28,905 bases of DNA, taken from the NCBI GenBank assembly GCA_011319805.1, contig SJRY01000135.1, positions 1 through 28,905 of the forward strand. The letters are read 5' to 3'. Of the stretch, positions 10,471 through 22,557 are shown in pieces. The notes under the pieces were generated by a model. The model was given only the letters and a program-made list of their open reading frames with translations. It was not told the origin of the DNA and searched no databases. The DNA comes from Macrocybe gigantea (Eukaryota; Basidiomycota; Agaricomycetes; Agaricales; Callistosporiaceae). Each line of letters starts with the position of its first letter. Position 1 is the stretch's first letter. Position numbers and translations under genes: made by a program.

Positions 10471-13400
10471 ATGGAAAACCAAGACTCGTACTTTTCTCGG
10501 CCCAGGACACCACGGACTTCTTCTTCATCGGCTATCAACTTTAATCCTTCACATGCAGGAATCATAGGCTCTGCGCCCTCGTCGCCGTCACATCCATCTC
10601 TTGAACCTTCAGCCAGTCACGGGTCGGTCGCACGGAGGCGTAGAAGCTGGGGTCAGAGATTGACAGAAGCACGGCAGGACCCGTTGCGAATCGACACTAA
10701 CCTTTCTGGTCCTCTGCACTCTGCACCTGTACATACATATTCCAACAGCATGGGTTCACGCCAGCAGACGCAGTCATCGCTGGGCGAGATGTACGATTCC
10801 CCGACCGAGGATCGACCGTTTCCGCTTTCGGCGCCCGTTCGCCACGCAAGCGCGCGCAGAGATATGCACGCATATTCAACGTCGGAAGCTGGGCCTTCGT
10901 CCGCGTCACTCATTGGCAATCGCGACTCCGTTGCCAGCGATGGCGGGAGGGATGACGACGAGGCGCACCTGACCGCTGACATGTCGCGCAGTGGAACCGA
11001 CGAGAGATGGGAGGCAGATCCGGAGCGAAGTCCGGCCACGACGCCACGTTCTCGGAGACGAACTGTGAGGTACAGTACCAGCCCTTCACCGCTCAAGAAA
11101 ACGAGCACGGCCTTCAAGTCCATGTCGCACAACCTGAGACGTGCTTCCGTCCGCGTTGTCAACCTTGCCTCGGCTGGATTGGAGAATCAGATTCGTCTCG
11201 AAGACGGTGATGACGATGAAGATCGAGGAAAGCTGTCTGGAAGAAAACCTGATGAGGAAGCGGAGGCTCTGCCTGACTTGACAAAGGTGTTTCCACTCAG
11301 GGGGCAGACATTGGGTTTTTTGGGTCCTGGCAGCAAGTTGCGGCTTTTCCTTTTCAATTTTCTCATTTCTCCGTGCGTATGAAGTGGTTCTACGCATTCC
11401 TTCAGGCTCTAACCTCCCTCCCTGCAGATGGACTGAACCTTTCATACTTATTCTTATCATATGCAATGCTATTGTTCTGACCATTCAAGCGTCCTCTCGT
11501 TTGACATTATCGACTTCGGATGGTTCGGAGCTTCCCCCTCGCGTCAAAGGCTACTTTCATTCTTGGCAAGACTATGCTTTGTTTGCACTGTTTATTATAT
11601 TTACGTGAGTTCGTCTCATGTCCCGTCTTCGCCTGACTTTGAACAACTGGATCCTCCAGTCTGGAGGCTTTTGCCCGTATATGCGTCTCAGGGTTTCTGT
11701 TGGATCCCGATGTTACCATGTCCTCTCTTTTTCGCCCCTCGTCGAAAACCGGCACATTTGTGCCCACTTCTACTGCAGCGACAGTGACCCGGTCTGGCTC
11801 CTTGTCGCAAACCTCCCTTCACCGCGGAGTATCCATAACGAAACGTCTTGCTCAGCTCAGGGGCACATTACTTCGACCTTTCGCCTTGAACACGCCCAGT
11901 ATCAGGTCCCCTTACATGAACGAACCTCGTCCATCCGAAACCACCCTCACGAATCCTGCTGTCCTTTCCACACGTGCAGGCGAGAAAATCGGCGGACATT
12001 CAATATCTCCCGACAACGCTTACTCTTCGTCTACGAGATCAGATAAACCTGACGTTTTATCCCTTCCTTTCAAGCTCAGCATTGCACACATCCATCAGAA
12101 AGCACAGCGAAACATTCCTTATCTTCGACAGAGCTGGACTCGTATAGATTTTATTGCTGTCATCAGTTTTTGGATCGCGTTTGGCCTCGCCGTCGCGGGC
12201 TTGGAACGAGGCTCGCATCATATCGGCGTCTTCAGAGCTTTGAGTGTCTTAAGGACAGCTAGGCTGCTTACCATCACTTCAGGCACAACGGTACGTAGAT
12301 GTGTGCTCGCTGTGATTTTCATGTTAATCAAATATCGATCAGACTATTATGCATTCGTTGAAAACGGCTCGACCCCTGCTGACCCGCGTGGCGTATTTCG
12401 TTCTCTTCGCAATGATACTCTTTTCGTCAGTGGTCATTTATTGTCGTCCCCGGTTTTTGTGTTCTTACCTATCGTTGATAGCATCATCGGCATCCAATCT
12501 TTCAAAGGGTCTTTACGTCGCAGGTGCATGCTTGTTTCCGCCCTTGGAACGGAGACGAGCGTCGAGCTAGACTCGCAGTTTTGTGGAGGGCATGTCGACC
12601 CTGTCTCTTTCAATGTAACGGGCTATCTTCAGCTTGACGGCAGTCCGTCTGAAGTGGCCAAGGGATACATCTGTCCCATCGGGCAGGTATGCCAGGTAAA
12701 CAGACCTTTCTTTCTAGCAGATCAAGGATATACATTGATGGTGTCTTTTTCCATGTAGGAGCAAGAGAATCCATCCAACGGCGTTGAGAACTTTGATGCG
12801 ATCTATTACTCTGCTCTTCAAGTTGTGATCGTTGCTTCCGCGAATGGTGTAAGCATACAATGTTCGTGTCGTTCATGTCACTGATCCTCGGGCCTACAGT
12901 GGGCACCGCTGATGTACTCCATGATTGACGCTGAATTCTTCGTGTCGTGCTTTTTTTTCATCATCTGCATCATTGTACTCAATTTTTGGCTGATCAACCT
13001 GTTCGTCGCCGTCATAACGAACACGTTCTCCGCCATTCGGACGGAAACCAACAAAAGCGCTTTCGGTGCTGCGCCGTACGTTCACTTGACCATTCTTAGT
13101 GTTCAGTCATCGGTAGTTGATGCGATTTCTAGGCTTGCCCCTATAGAAGATGGCCAAGACGATGGTTGGACAGTCGTAGACGGTCGAAGAGCGTCAAGAT
13201 CCAATTTGGCAAAGGTCATCCATGAGCATACTCGCTGGTGTTGGGTGCTCCTCGCTCTCGCTTCTCTGGCGCTGCAAGCGACACGACAGGTCGACGTTGG
13301 CGACACACATGAACTACTCCTGTATTACGGGGAACTCTTCATCACCTTCGCGTTTGACCTTGAGATTGTCTTGCGGATCCTCGCGGCTTTGCCTGACTGG

Positions 13401-16400
13401 AGAGCTTTCTTCGCATACGGAAACAACTGGCTAGATCTTGTCCTTGCCATAGGGTCGAGCGTCATCCAGATTCCGGCGATATACAACTCGTCCGTTTACC
13501 CCTGGTTCACCATTTTTCAGCTCGGGCGATTCTACAGAGTCATTCTGGTCATCCCACGGATGAGGCCGCTTTTGGTGAGTTTGAGCCTATACCTGCCGTG
13601 AATTGCTGCTGATGTGTACGACGCATAGTTGGCTGTTTTCGGGAATCTGTATGGTCTGGCAAACATGACCTTGTTCCTTTTGCTGGTAAACTATATCGCG
13701 GCGCTGGTTTCTGTCCAGCTTTTGCGTGGAGATATGGGAGAGGACGATCCTATGAACTTTGGAGAAGTCTTCAATGCATTCCTTGGTGTCTATCAGGTCT
13801 TCTCTTCCGAGAACTGGACGAATATCTTGTATGGCACGACTGGAGCCGAACTTCGCCTTGGACAGACAGCCGTTGTCGCCCTGTTTGTCGTGTGTTGGCT
13901 TCTGTTCGCGAACTGTATGTCTTAGGATTCCGCTCTTCGTGTTCGATTGATATTAACATGATCTATCGACAGTCATCATGCTGCAGATGTTCATTGCGGT
14001 CATAAATGAGAACTTTCAAGTCGCGGAGGAAGCGAAGAAAGGCAAACAGACATCCAAGTACCTGGCTACTCAGAACACTCGAGGGCGTCAGCTACGTGGC
14101 TCAGGAAGCTCAATCCTTATCGATGGTTCAAGCCCAATCCGGTGAGCCTCAAGGTCGAGAATCTGCCAGCAAATCTAGTGCTGCCCATGCAAAAGTCATT
14201 GGTGCAAGATTATTCTATTCGCCGCTTCGATTCAGCAGAGCCTGTACGAAACTCGTTTCTGATTTTCTTTCTGGCTGATTTTGTTCTCACATGCTTCTTT
14301 CGACAGAAAACCACTATACCGCCTATGTCCAGGCCCGGCCATTACTCTTCGAAGTCCTTGAATGCCTTGGAACGGCTCTTTGCAGGAAGCTCCAAGTCCA
14401 ACGACGTTCCTTTGGCAACATTGAGGCAGGCGCGTGCAGAGGCCTCAGCTCATCATGACGAAGAGATCGAAAGACACCTGTAAGCACGCTTTCGATCTTC
14501 TGGCAGTCCCGCAGAGCTAACGATACGCCGATTAGTGAGTTGCTTGCGTCTGTGAATCCGGAGACCGCGACAGCAGAGGAAGTCAACGATGCTTTGTATG
14601 AGCTACGCGCTCAAAAGGCAGACTTCATCCGCGACCACCCGACGTATGACAAGACGTTCTGGATCTTTTCTCAGAAGAATTGGCTGCGACGAATGTGCCA
14701 AAAGGTCGTCCAACCAGCGAATGGCGAGCGGATCTTCGGGACGCCTCATTCGCCCATCGCCCATCCGATATTTCAACTGATCGTCCTCTTAACGGTCATC
14801 GGCGGAATCGTTGTCGAGAGCATCGCGACCCCTGTCTATCGTCGCAATTATTTCCTTCAGCACGGTTTTCATCGTGGTGCTTGGTTTGACATCGCCGAAG
14901 CAGCGTTCGGGTTCACGCTCGTGGTGGAGTTTCTCATCAAGATAATCGCGGACGGTTTCCTTTTCACTCCGAATGCGTACATACGAAGCATTTGGAATAT
15001 CCTGGACTTTATCGTGATGGTCGGAATATTGGTCAATGTGATTACCGGTTTGGTCTTCATTGGCGGTTTAAGTCGCTTCACAAGGTCCCTCAAGGCTCTC
15101 CGTGCGCTCCGATTGATCACTCTGATCGACAAAATGCGAGATACTTTCCAATCTCTGATCCTGTCCGGCATCTCTCGCATCCTAGACGCCGCCATCCTTG
15201 CCATCCTGTACATGATTCCCTACGCCGTTTGGGGACTAAACATATTCGCGGGCAAGATGAACACGTGCAATGACGCAGACGCGGGTGGAATAGGGGACTG
15301 CGTCGGCGAATATTCGAATACGGTGTATGGCGACTCGTTCGGTTTCTTGGTTCCTCGGGTGTGGGACAATCCTTCGCCCTCCACGACTTTCTCGTTTGAT
15401 AGTTTTCGGGCGTCCTTGTTGATTTTGTTCGAAATTGTTTCGCTGGAAGGATGGACAGATGTGATGAATGTCGCCACCAGCATCACCGGCCGAGGACTTC
15501 AGCCAGGCACCAACCATTCCGAGGCCAATGCCATATTCTTTGTCATATACAACCTTTTGGGTGGTGTGGTGATCTTCACCCTTTTTGTCAGGTCAGTAGT
15601 TCGGCTTTCGTTGTGCCCCAGTTGTCAACGGACCTTCTCCTTCGTAGCATTATTATAAGCAACTTCAGCTCCAAGACGGGCTCTGCCTTCTTAACACAAG
15701 CTCAGCGCGAATGGATCGATCTGCAGAAGTTGTTTAAGCGGCAGCGACCTTCGAAGCGGCCTAAATCACGACCAAAGAATCCTGTTCGCGCTTGGTGTTT
15801 CGACCGAGCTGTTCACAAGCATGGATGGTGGTCAAGAGCCATGACCTTTCTGTTCCTCTTGCATATCATCGCTCTCATGTATGTTGAACACTCCCTTATT
15901 GTCCAATTCTACTAATCTTGACTCATTCCTCGGATAGGACGCAGACTTTCACGATGCAGGTCCTGGCTGACACATTCCGTAGTAAGTGATCATTCTGTTA
16001 CTTCATCGAGGTCTTCAGCTTAAGACGTGGTGCAGACGATTTCTTTCTGGCACTCATGTTCATCTACTTAATCGACGTCGCCGTCCGACTATTCGGTTTG
16101 GGCTGGAAAAGTTACCACGCGAACGGGTGGAATCTATTCGACATAATAGTCGCTACGGGTAGCTTTGTCACAACCCTCGTTGTCCGGTTCGGCTCGACAA
16201 GTTTTGCGATACAGCAGCTGCAAAAGCTGTTCCTTGTCAGCATTGCGTTCAAACTCGTTCAACGAACCAATAGCTTGAACATGCTCTTCAAGACCGCAGT
16301 GTAGGAGTACCTTTCGCTTTTGTTCTGATTACCACTGACAAGAAACTAGTGCGAGTTTGCCCGTCATCCTCAGCTTGCTTGGGCTTTGGTTAATTTTGTT

Positions 16401-18132
16401 CATCTTTTTTGCCATTCTTTACGTCGAGGTCTTCAGTTTAACGAAATGGGGCTCTGGGGAAAATAGGAATAAGAATTATACGTCGATGGGTTCCGCCATG
16501 GTCATGTTAGCTTTCATGAGTGTTGGGTAAGTGAGAATGGGTTGGATATCGTTGACATCGCTACTGACTTGTCTTATAGCGAAGGCTGGAATCAGTATAT
16601 GCATGACTTGTGAGTACTTGCCACAAAAAATCGGTTCTTGTAATTTAATCCATTGCCCAGCACGTTGGACTATCCACGTTGTACGAATATTGCCGCTGAC
16701 GCAACTGATTGCGGCAGCGAAGCATGGGCGCTTGCGTTGTTTATTGCCTGGAACCTTCTGAGCATGGCAAGTCCATTCTTGAATAGATGATCTGCAATTT
16801 GATACTTACAGCAAGGAACCGTAGTACATATTCGTGAACATGTTTACTGGTAAGTCTGACCGGCCCATTTCTATTCATCGTCATAAGCTCGGCATCAGGT
16901 GTCGTAGTCGAGAACTTCTCTTATGTGTTCCAAACATCCGCGGGAGGAACAAAGTCGATTACACGAGAGCAAATGCGGGCATTCAAGAAAGTCTGGGCCG
17001 AATTCGCGAATACTCGGACGGGCTACCTGGAACGACATCGTTTCGTTCCTTTCTTCGCAGTGCGTAGTTCTTCATTTGCAACAGTTTGGATCACTATGCT
17101 TAGTCTTGTGTTTTAAGCGACTAATTGGGGCTTTTGAAGTCCGAATATACCCTGCGCAATACAGCATACCCCTTATCATGGAAGCTTGCAGAACCGACGC
17201 GGACTATTACAGTCCGCATGGCTCAGCGAACGGTCTTGATATCGGCAAACTGAACAGAGTACTGAGCGAGATCGACTACCCAGAGATCAGGAAGCGGAGG
17301 GCGTTGTACAGTCGGCTTTACCATGAAGCAAGCATATCACATCAGTCCGGCCGCGGAATATCGTTCACCGATATGTTACTCCTCCTGGCTCACCATAAAT
17401 TCATTGTCGATAGTGAAGCCTTGGTGTGCGTCTAATTGTTAAATCCTAGCACAGATAACTGACATATGCGGCCAGCTTAAAGGATCTAGTCATACGGACA
17501 GAAACAAACAAACTTGTGACCGACCTAGTCAACTTGGATCGCGTGCGATCTCTGCTGAAGACTATCTCGTGCCGGCGCCGCTTCTTGGCTTGGAAGGAGC
17601 GCATGCGCATAGAGAAAGGTGAGACCCATACGGTTTTGCCGCTGGACTGTTTCTGACGTCGCGCAGAAATTCCATCGATCGTAGTCGAAAGTTTACCCGA
17701 GTCGCCCTCTAGTCCTCGTCTTTCCTCTGGTTATGCCTCTCCACAGTACGACAATCCCGGCTACGGATCACAACCGAATAGTCCGTCCTATATGGACCGG
17801 AAGTTCAGCACTCCGGATGTATCATTGGCCCTAGACTCATCGCCCAAGTTGCACCGAAGCAGCCGCAGAATAAGCGTTGCCAGCGCCTTGTCGGCCAGCG
17901 ACATTGGCCATACTTCGCCGTAAGCGATCTCTTCCCGGTTGCTCCATCTACCGCGCTGACTGTCATCACAAATCAGTCGTTCCTCCATTATAGAAACCGA
18001 TCCACAACATGTACTCTCATCCCTCGAAAATTCAACCTGGGGCAGTGAGTGCTTCCGTCCTTCAAGGTTTGACTACATCTCATCCCTTCAGATCTCATGT
18101 TGGAAGCCGCCCAAGAGGACGAACGAATGTAA
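10471..18132 (+). CDS. CCH1: CCH1 voltage-gated calcium channel alpha-1 subunit
   Basis: Pore subunit of the fungal high-affinity calcium uptake system at the plasma membrane, working with Mid1. Twenty-five exons (24 introns of 47-63 bp) give about 2117 aa. A Ser/Arg-rich cytoplasmic tail of about 300 residues is followed by four six-helix domains. S4 segments: [68 protein letters not shown] (weakly charged). Pore loops: I VASANGW (about residue 698); [29 protein letters not shown]. The C-terminus has an acidic/EF-hand-like stretch, a helix ([11 protein letters not shown]) and a Ser-rich end. The final exon ends EDERM-stop at 18132. Intron 16767-16824 is GC-AG. Intron 13076-13132 is 57 bp and free of stops. 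One base is missing near 14078-14084, between QNT and [15 protein letters not shown]. Assignment is certain. Confidence 0.97.
16767..16824 (+). other. GC-AG intron in CCH1
   Basis: The conserved run LLSM then YIFVNMFTG is restored only by joining ATG at 16766 to TAC at 16825. The intron then starts gcaagt and ends ccgtag. No GT donor near 16766 keeps the frame, and the nearer acceptor (ttacag, ending 16811) would put a foreign sequence into transmembrane segment S6. Confidence 0.8.
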
Positions 18133-19299
18133 TGTAGAAGCGCAATAATTACCTCTCGGAATATCGTACATACCCTTTTTGCACCTGGACATTGATTAGC
18201 TACTGTTAGCATTGGTTGGATTTTTATGACTGCATATTGTGTACAGTACGGTATGCTAGGACTCCCGCGAGCAGCCAATACCTCTGAAGGAGCGATCCGC
18301 AGTGTCGTGATGACAGTGGTTTCTTGAACAGGAAGGGAGAATATCTTCTCGTCGCCCAGCGACTATGCAACTACGAATGTACGGAGGGTATCCCAGTGCG
18401 AGCATGCTAATTAGGGTGGGGAGGTAAGGTAGAAAAGTATGGGAAGCTATGCTGGCAGCCATGCCACTCATCACGCCACGCCCTTCGCTCAGCTGGACGC
18501 TTCGGACTGCGTCGACTGAGATGTGTTATGTCACGCATGGAAAAGAACTGGCATGCAATGGAGTTGTGCGACCAGGTCGAAGATTCAAGGAGAATGTCAA
18601 ATGCTGCTCATAACAAAAAAGGTTCAAGAAAGCTCATCAAGTGGCAGACAGGAATCGGTATGTCACCACCTCTGATAGAGCAAGGTTGCTGTGGTGATTC
18701 ATTTTCTGCAACTAACTCGGTCTGACAGGCCTACAGTCAGAGAAACGTCCCGCTATACATTGAGCCGGATTCTGTGGCGACCTTGTAGAGGCGATTTCAC
18801 AGATTGTATGGAACTAGCGAAGATGAACAGAACGGATGCGAGCAGGTGCATGACAGGAGAACTGGAACCCGGTTATCCTTGATGTCGGAAACTTCCATCA
18901 GCAGATCAGTTATTAATTGCTCGATTATTGCTTTCTTCGGCAGGCATAGGCGGCGCTGTGTGGCCTAAGGATTCCGCTAAACTATATTTTTTGCTTATGG
19001 TCTTTGGAGTCGGCGACGCATCACATCTCGTCTGCTGATGCTGAAGTGATTTGGTATGTGCCAACGCTTGAGGGGCCCGGGACCAACAACTATAGCGGTT
19101 TCCTTACCTCTGTTCTCTAGAGACGCTGGCAAATAGTATTACATCGGTTTGTCCTGACATCTGGTGTTTGCTCCGACCTCGCTTGCTAGACTGGAAGGGA
19201 GCCGCCTTCAATAACTCCTGCCACGGTCGGAGAAATTTACCAAACGTAATCTCCCTCCCTCTCTACAAGTTGCCAACACGTCCATTTGAATAGGCAAAG
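18133..19299. other. Intergenic, no gene seen
   Basis: CCH1 3' flank and upstream region of the next gene. Short open frames (for example 18528-18725 and 18691-18882) lack motifs or splice structure. No tRNA, repeat or transposon remnant was recognised. Confidence 0.5.
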
Positions 19300-20668
19300 A
19301 TGTTCAATCAGGGTGCGGCGCCTTTACCGCATGCTCATACCTGCACCGAATCAAGTACTCCATATCGCCACAGAAGGACTAGCGCAGCCGCGGCGTTGAA
19401 GACTTTTGCTCCAAGGTCGGCCAGCCACAAGTGCCGGTTTTGGGAAGGGCATGTCGTGGGTCGTATAAAAAGGGCTGCTGAAGAGCTGCTATCAGACACC
19501 AACCCTCGACCGGCGTCGTTCTCCAGAGTACTGAATCATGAATTTCGAGAGAAGCCTTTCGATCTGGAAGTGAGTTCACCAGTTGTCCAGATGCTGGGAC
19601 ATCGACTGAAGGGTGTGCATATAGCAAGCTTCCAAAGGGTGCGCCCGAAGCGACGCTCATGTTCTGCTTCGAGGCTTCTCGCCTTCCGGCCGACAAGAAA
19701 ATCTTTCCCGTGGCCTGGACGTATGTCGTCGACTTCCGTCACCTTCTGTTCTACGATAGCTAAATTTTACTTTCGCAGAGTCTTCACATTCCGCCCAGAC
19801 GGTGCTTATCTTCTTTTTTGTCATATCCCTGCCATTGATGCCTTGATCCAATTGTTTTATTCAGTGAAAGAAATGATCGGATTCGATTATTTTGACCAGT
19901 AGGTACTTCTATTCACACCTACCGAATACTTATGGTGCTCGGCAAGGCTCATCTTCACCAAGGCCAACATCTCTAAAAACCAGGAAGTCACCACCGACTC
20001 TTGGGTCGAGATAACAGTAAGTCATATGTGTTGGCCATAAGTAATCATCTGAATTGATCTTCTTACTATGGTAGGCTGGTCATTCGACACATCTGAAAGA
20101 AGACAAGACTGGCCGGATTTATTTCACGGTAAACATTACCGTGTCGGATTGCTACACTCCACTTATAGCGCCGTGCTTTCATAGGAGCCAACCAAATCTA
20201 GTTTCCCCAATCGATTGTTCCCAACCAACGATACCACCGCACCTCAAGATATGGGCATTGGTAAGCCATCTTCGGTCATTCATCACGAACAGAGTAGGTT
20301 ATGAGAGCGAATTTCTGCTAAGGTTTCGTGATCAAGCCAGAAGGTCATCCCGAGGTGAAGCCCGTCCCGATCAACCTCTTTGTCCAAAGATCTGTCGGGT
20401 GAGCCCTATACATCCTCCTCTATGCTTCAGAAACAGAATGAGATGCAATTTCAGACCCAAAGAATCTCTTTTTGGCCCATTCGAGCTTGTCGTCCAGTGC
20501 TACCTGAATGCAGGATATAAAGAGCTTCAGATCATCGATCGGATCCACTCGTTGACTCCGCTCTGGGCGATGGACCTCCTTGACAAGTCGGTCACGGATA
20601 GTTACGATTTGACTTACGATAGTACAACGGGGAAGTACACCCTTGTTCCGCACATTCAAACTGAGTAA
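19300..20668 (+). CDS. Predicted basidiomycete protein of unknown function, probably beta-rich
   Basis: Eight exons splice in frame to 323 aa (introns 19570-19628, 19721-19778, 19899-19946, 20017-20074, 20129-20184, 20261-20322, 20399-20454; three acceptors are AAG). No base is missing. The first 85 residues are Ser/Ala-rich and less certain. The core runs LPKGAPEATLMFCFEASRLP, VFTFRPDGAYLLF, LIFTKANISKNQEVTTDSWV, GHSTHLKEDKTGRIYFT, PQDMGIGFVIKPEG, INLFVQRSVG, FGPFELVVQCYLNAGYKELQ, and ends YDSTTGKYTLVPHIQTE. It has no signal peptide, membrane helix or catalytic motif that I can see. The alternating hydrophobic strands and the layout recall small beta-rich proteins present in many copies in mushroom genomes, but I cannot name a family. 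The clean splicing and conserved style make it a real gene. Function unknown. Confidence 0.7.
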
Positions 20669-20910
20669 GCACTGCCTGGTGCTTACTACTTATTCGGTTC
20701 CTTTGCATGCGTAACATTTTACTTCTGAAATGCCATTGTATATTTGTGAGCGCCGTGTATCCTTCTTGGCCCGCATAGAAGATTTGGAAACAGACATGAA
20801 ATAAAATACGGTAAGGCTGTTAAGCTGAGAGCATCAAAATAGAGTCAAATACGATAAGATAAGCGACCAACAGCTGACGCGTCTTCGCGTCAAAGCTCCT
20901 CATCTCCATC

Positions 20911-22557
20911 ATGTCCAACGACGACGACAACAGCCAATCATCGGGGGGTGGAAGAAGTCTGGGCGGTGGCGCAAGCGAACCTTTACCCTCGTCATGGGCA
21001 CAGCCGCAGCGATCGAGAGTTGGGCGCATTGGAGACTGGTCTGGATCATCCTCGTCTAAGTGATTGTCAATCTGTTCATCTGTCCCTCCATTCCTATATC
21101 CCTCCATCTTGCCGTTTTATACCATCATCGAGGAATTGAAGAGACGCTGACATCTGTCTCTTCGCTCTGATTTGTTTCTGGATCTCCAGTCGTGGCACAG
21201 GACCCAGTGGAAATAGCCGATTCGCCACGATCGCGAGTTTGGGTGGCGGAAGAGAGTCCGCTGGTCCCTCATCGGAAGGCGACGATGATGACGAAGACGG
21301 GGAGAAGGGTGCCAGTTGGTTCGCAGGCGGCGAACGGAGGTGCGTGCCGTTCTGTGCTCTGTACACCTTCCCAGGCCCTCTAATTGCCTCCAGTGGTATT
21401 TCGGTGCAGAACCCCGACAGAGCGCGTGGCATACCTGGAGGCGACATGGTCAGAGACCTTCTCCGCCGCGCAGCAGAGTGCGTATACTACGGGTTTTGTG
21501 TGCAAGGCTTCGTCGTAAATCTCACCTGGTTTGGCACATCCTAGGGCCGGTCCACCTCCTGAGGGCTTTGGACAAACCGCTCCGCGGTCCAATGCCTTCC
21601 GAGGTGGAGGACACAGATTAGGAAGTGACGAGGTTGCCAGTTCATATGTTCCCGATCCCGAGGCGGAGACGCGCGGTTAGTGGGCGCCTTTCACGCCGCT
21701 TTCATATACCAGACTGAATATGTCTGTCAGCCGAAGAGGAGACGGCCATCCGCCATCTCACATTCTGGCGTAATGGCTTCTCGGTCGAGGACGGCGAGCT
21801 GATGCGCTATGACGATCCCAACAATGCGCAGATCCTTGCCGAGATCAACGCAGGGTGCGTCCTTTCTGCCTACAAATACATCATGCGATAGATTGAACAC
21901 CCTCTCTTGTTCTCGCATCAGACGTGCCCCTCCGTCCATTTTGAATGTGCAACCAGGCCAACCCGTCGAACTTCGCGTCTCGAAGCGCACAGAGGAAGAC
22001 TACGTCGTGCCGAAGGGCTCCAAGGCATTCGCAGGCTCAGGCCACCGCCTCGGCGCGCCCGTCCCAGCCTTTGGCGCAGAGAGCAGCGCATCGGGCTCCG
22101 CCATGCCCGGCTCTTTCCCCCCAAGCTCTGCTGCTGCGACGGTGGACAGAGAAAGTATAACGACGAGGTTTGAGGTCGACCAGAACCAGCCGACGACGAG
22201 CGTGCAGATCCGCTTGGCGGATGGGACGAGGTACGCCGAATTGGAGTGCTGACTCGTGGCGTGTGTGTGCTGAAACTCTATTTGTTTCTTTTTCTTCTTT
22301 ACAGGATGGTCTGCAGGATGAATCTGACTCATACTGTTGCGGACATCAGAAACTTTATCAACGCGTATGTTATTTCCTTCTCGTTCTTGATGAAAAGAAC
22401 CTATTCTGAGATGCCGCTTGTCAGCTCGCGGCCAGAGAACCTGACTCGGCCGTACAGCATCGGGACGACGTTCCCGAGCCGGGCGCTGGAAGATGACTCT
22501 GTCACGATTGAGGCGGCTGGGCTGAAGAACAGCGTCATCGTCCAGCGGTGGGCCTGA
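20911..22557 (+). CDS. SHP1: p47/Shp1-type UBX-domain cofactor of Cdc48 (SEP + UBX)
   Basis: Adaptor that links the AAA ATPase Cdc48/p97 to membrane fusion, autophagosome formation and phosphatase regulation. Eight exons splice without a frameshift to 379 aa (introns 21060-21189, 21340-21393, 21478-21544, 21676-21730, 21855-21921, 22231-22304, 22365-22424). Order of elements: an acidic, Ser/Gly-rich N-terminus with the conserved [25 protein letters not shown] and [10 protein letters not shown]; the SEP domain at about residues 172-235 ([36 protein letters not shown]); and the C-terminal UBX domain at about 292-379 ([45 protein letters not shown]). I see no N-terminal UBA domain, which yeast Shp1 and mammalian p47 have; it may be missing or lie in an unseen upstream exon. 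The first intron (130 bp) is unusually long here. Confidence 0.93.

Noticed and set aside
10203..10565. Minus-strand frame extending the HNH gene across the CCH1 start
   Set aside because: Family-like sequence begins at the ATG at 10299. Upstream residues are in another frame and antisense to CCH1 exon 1.
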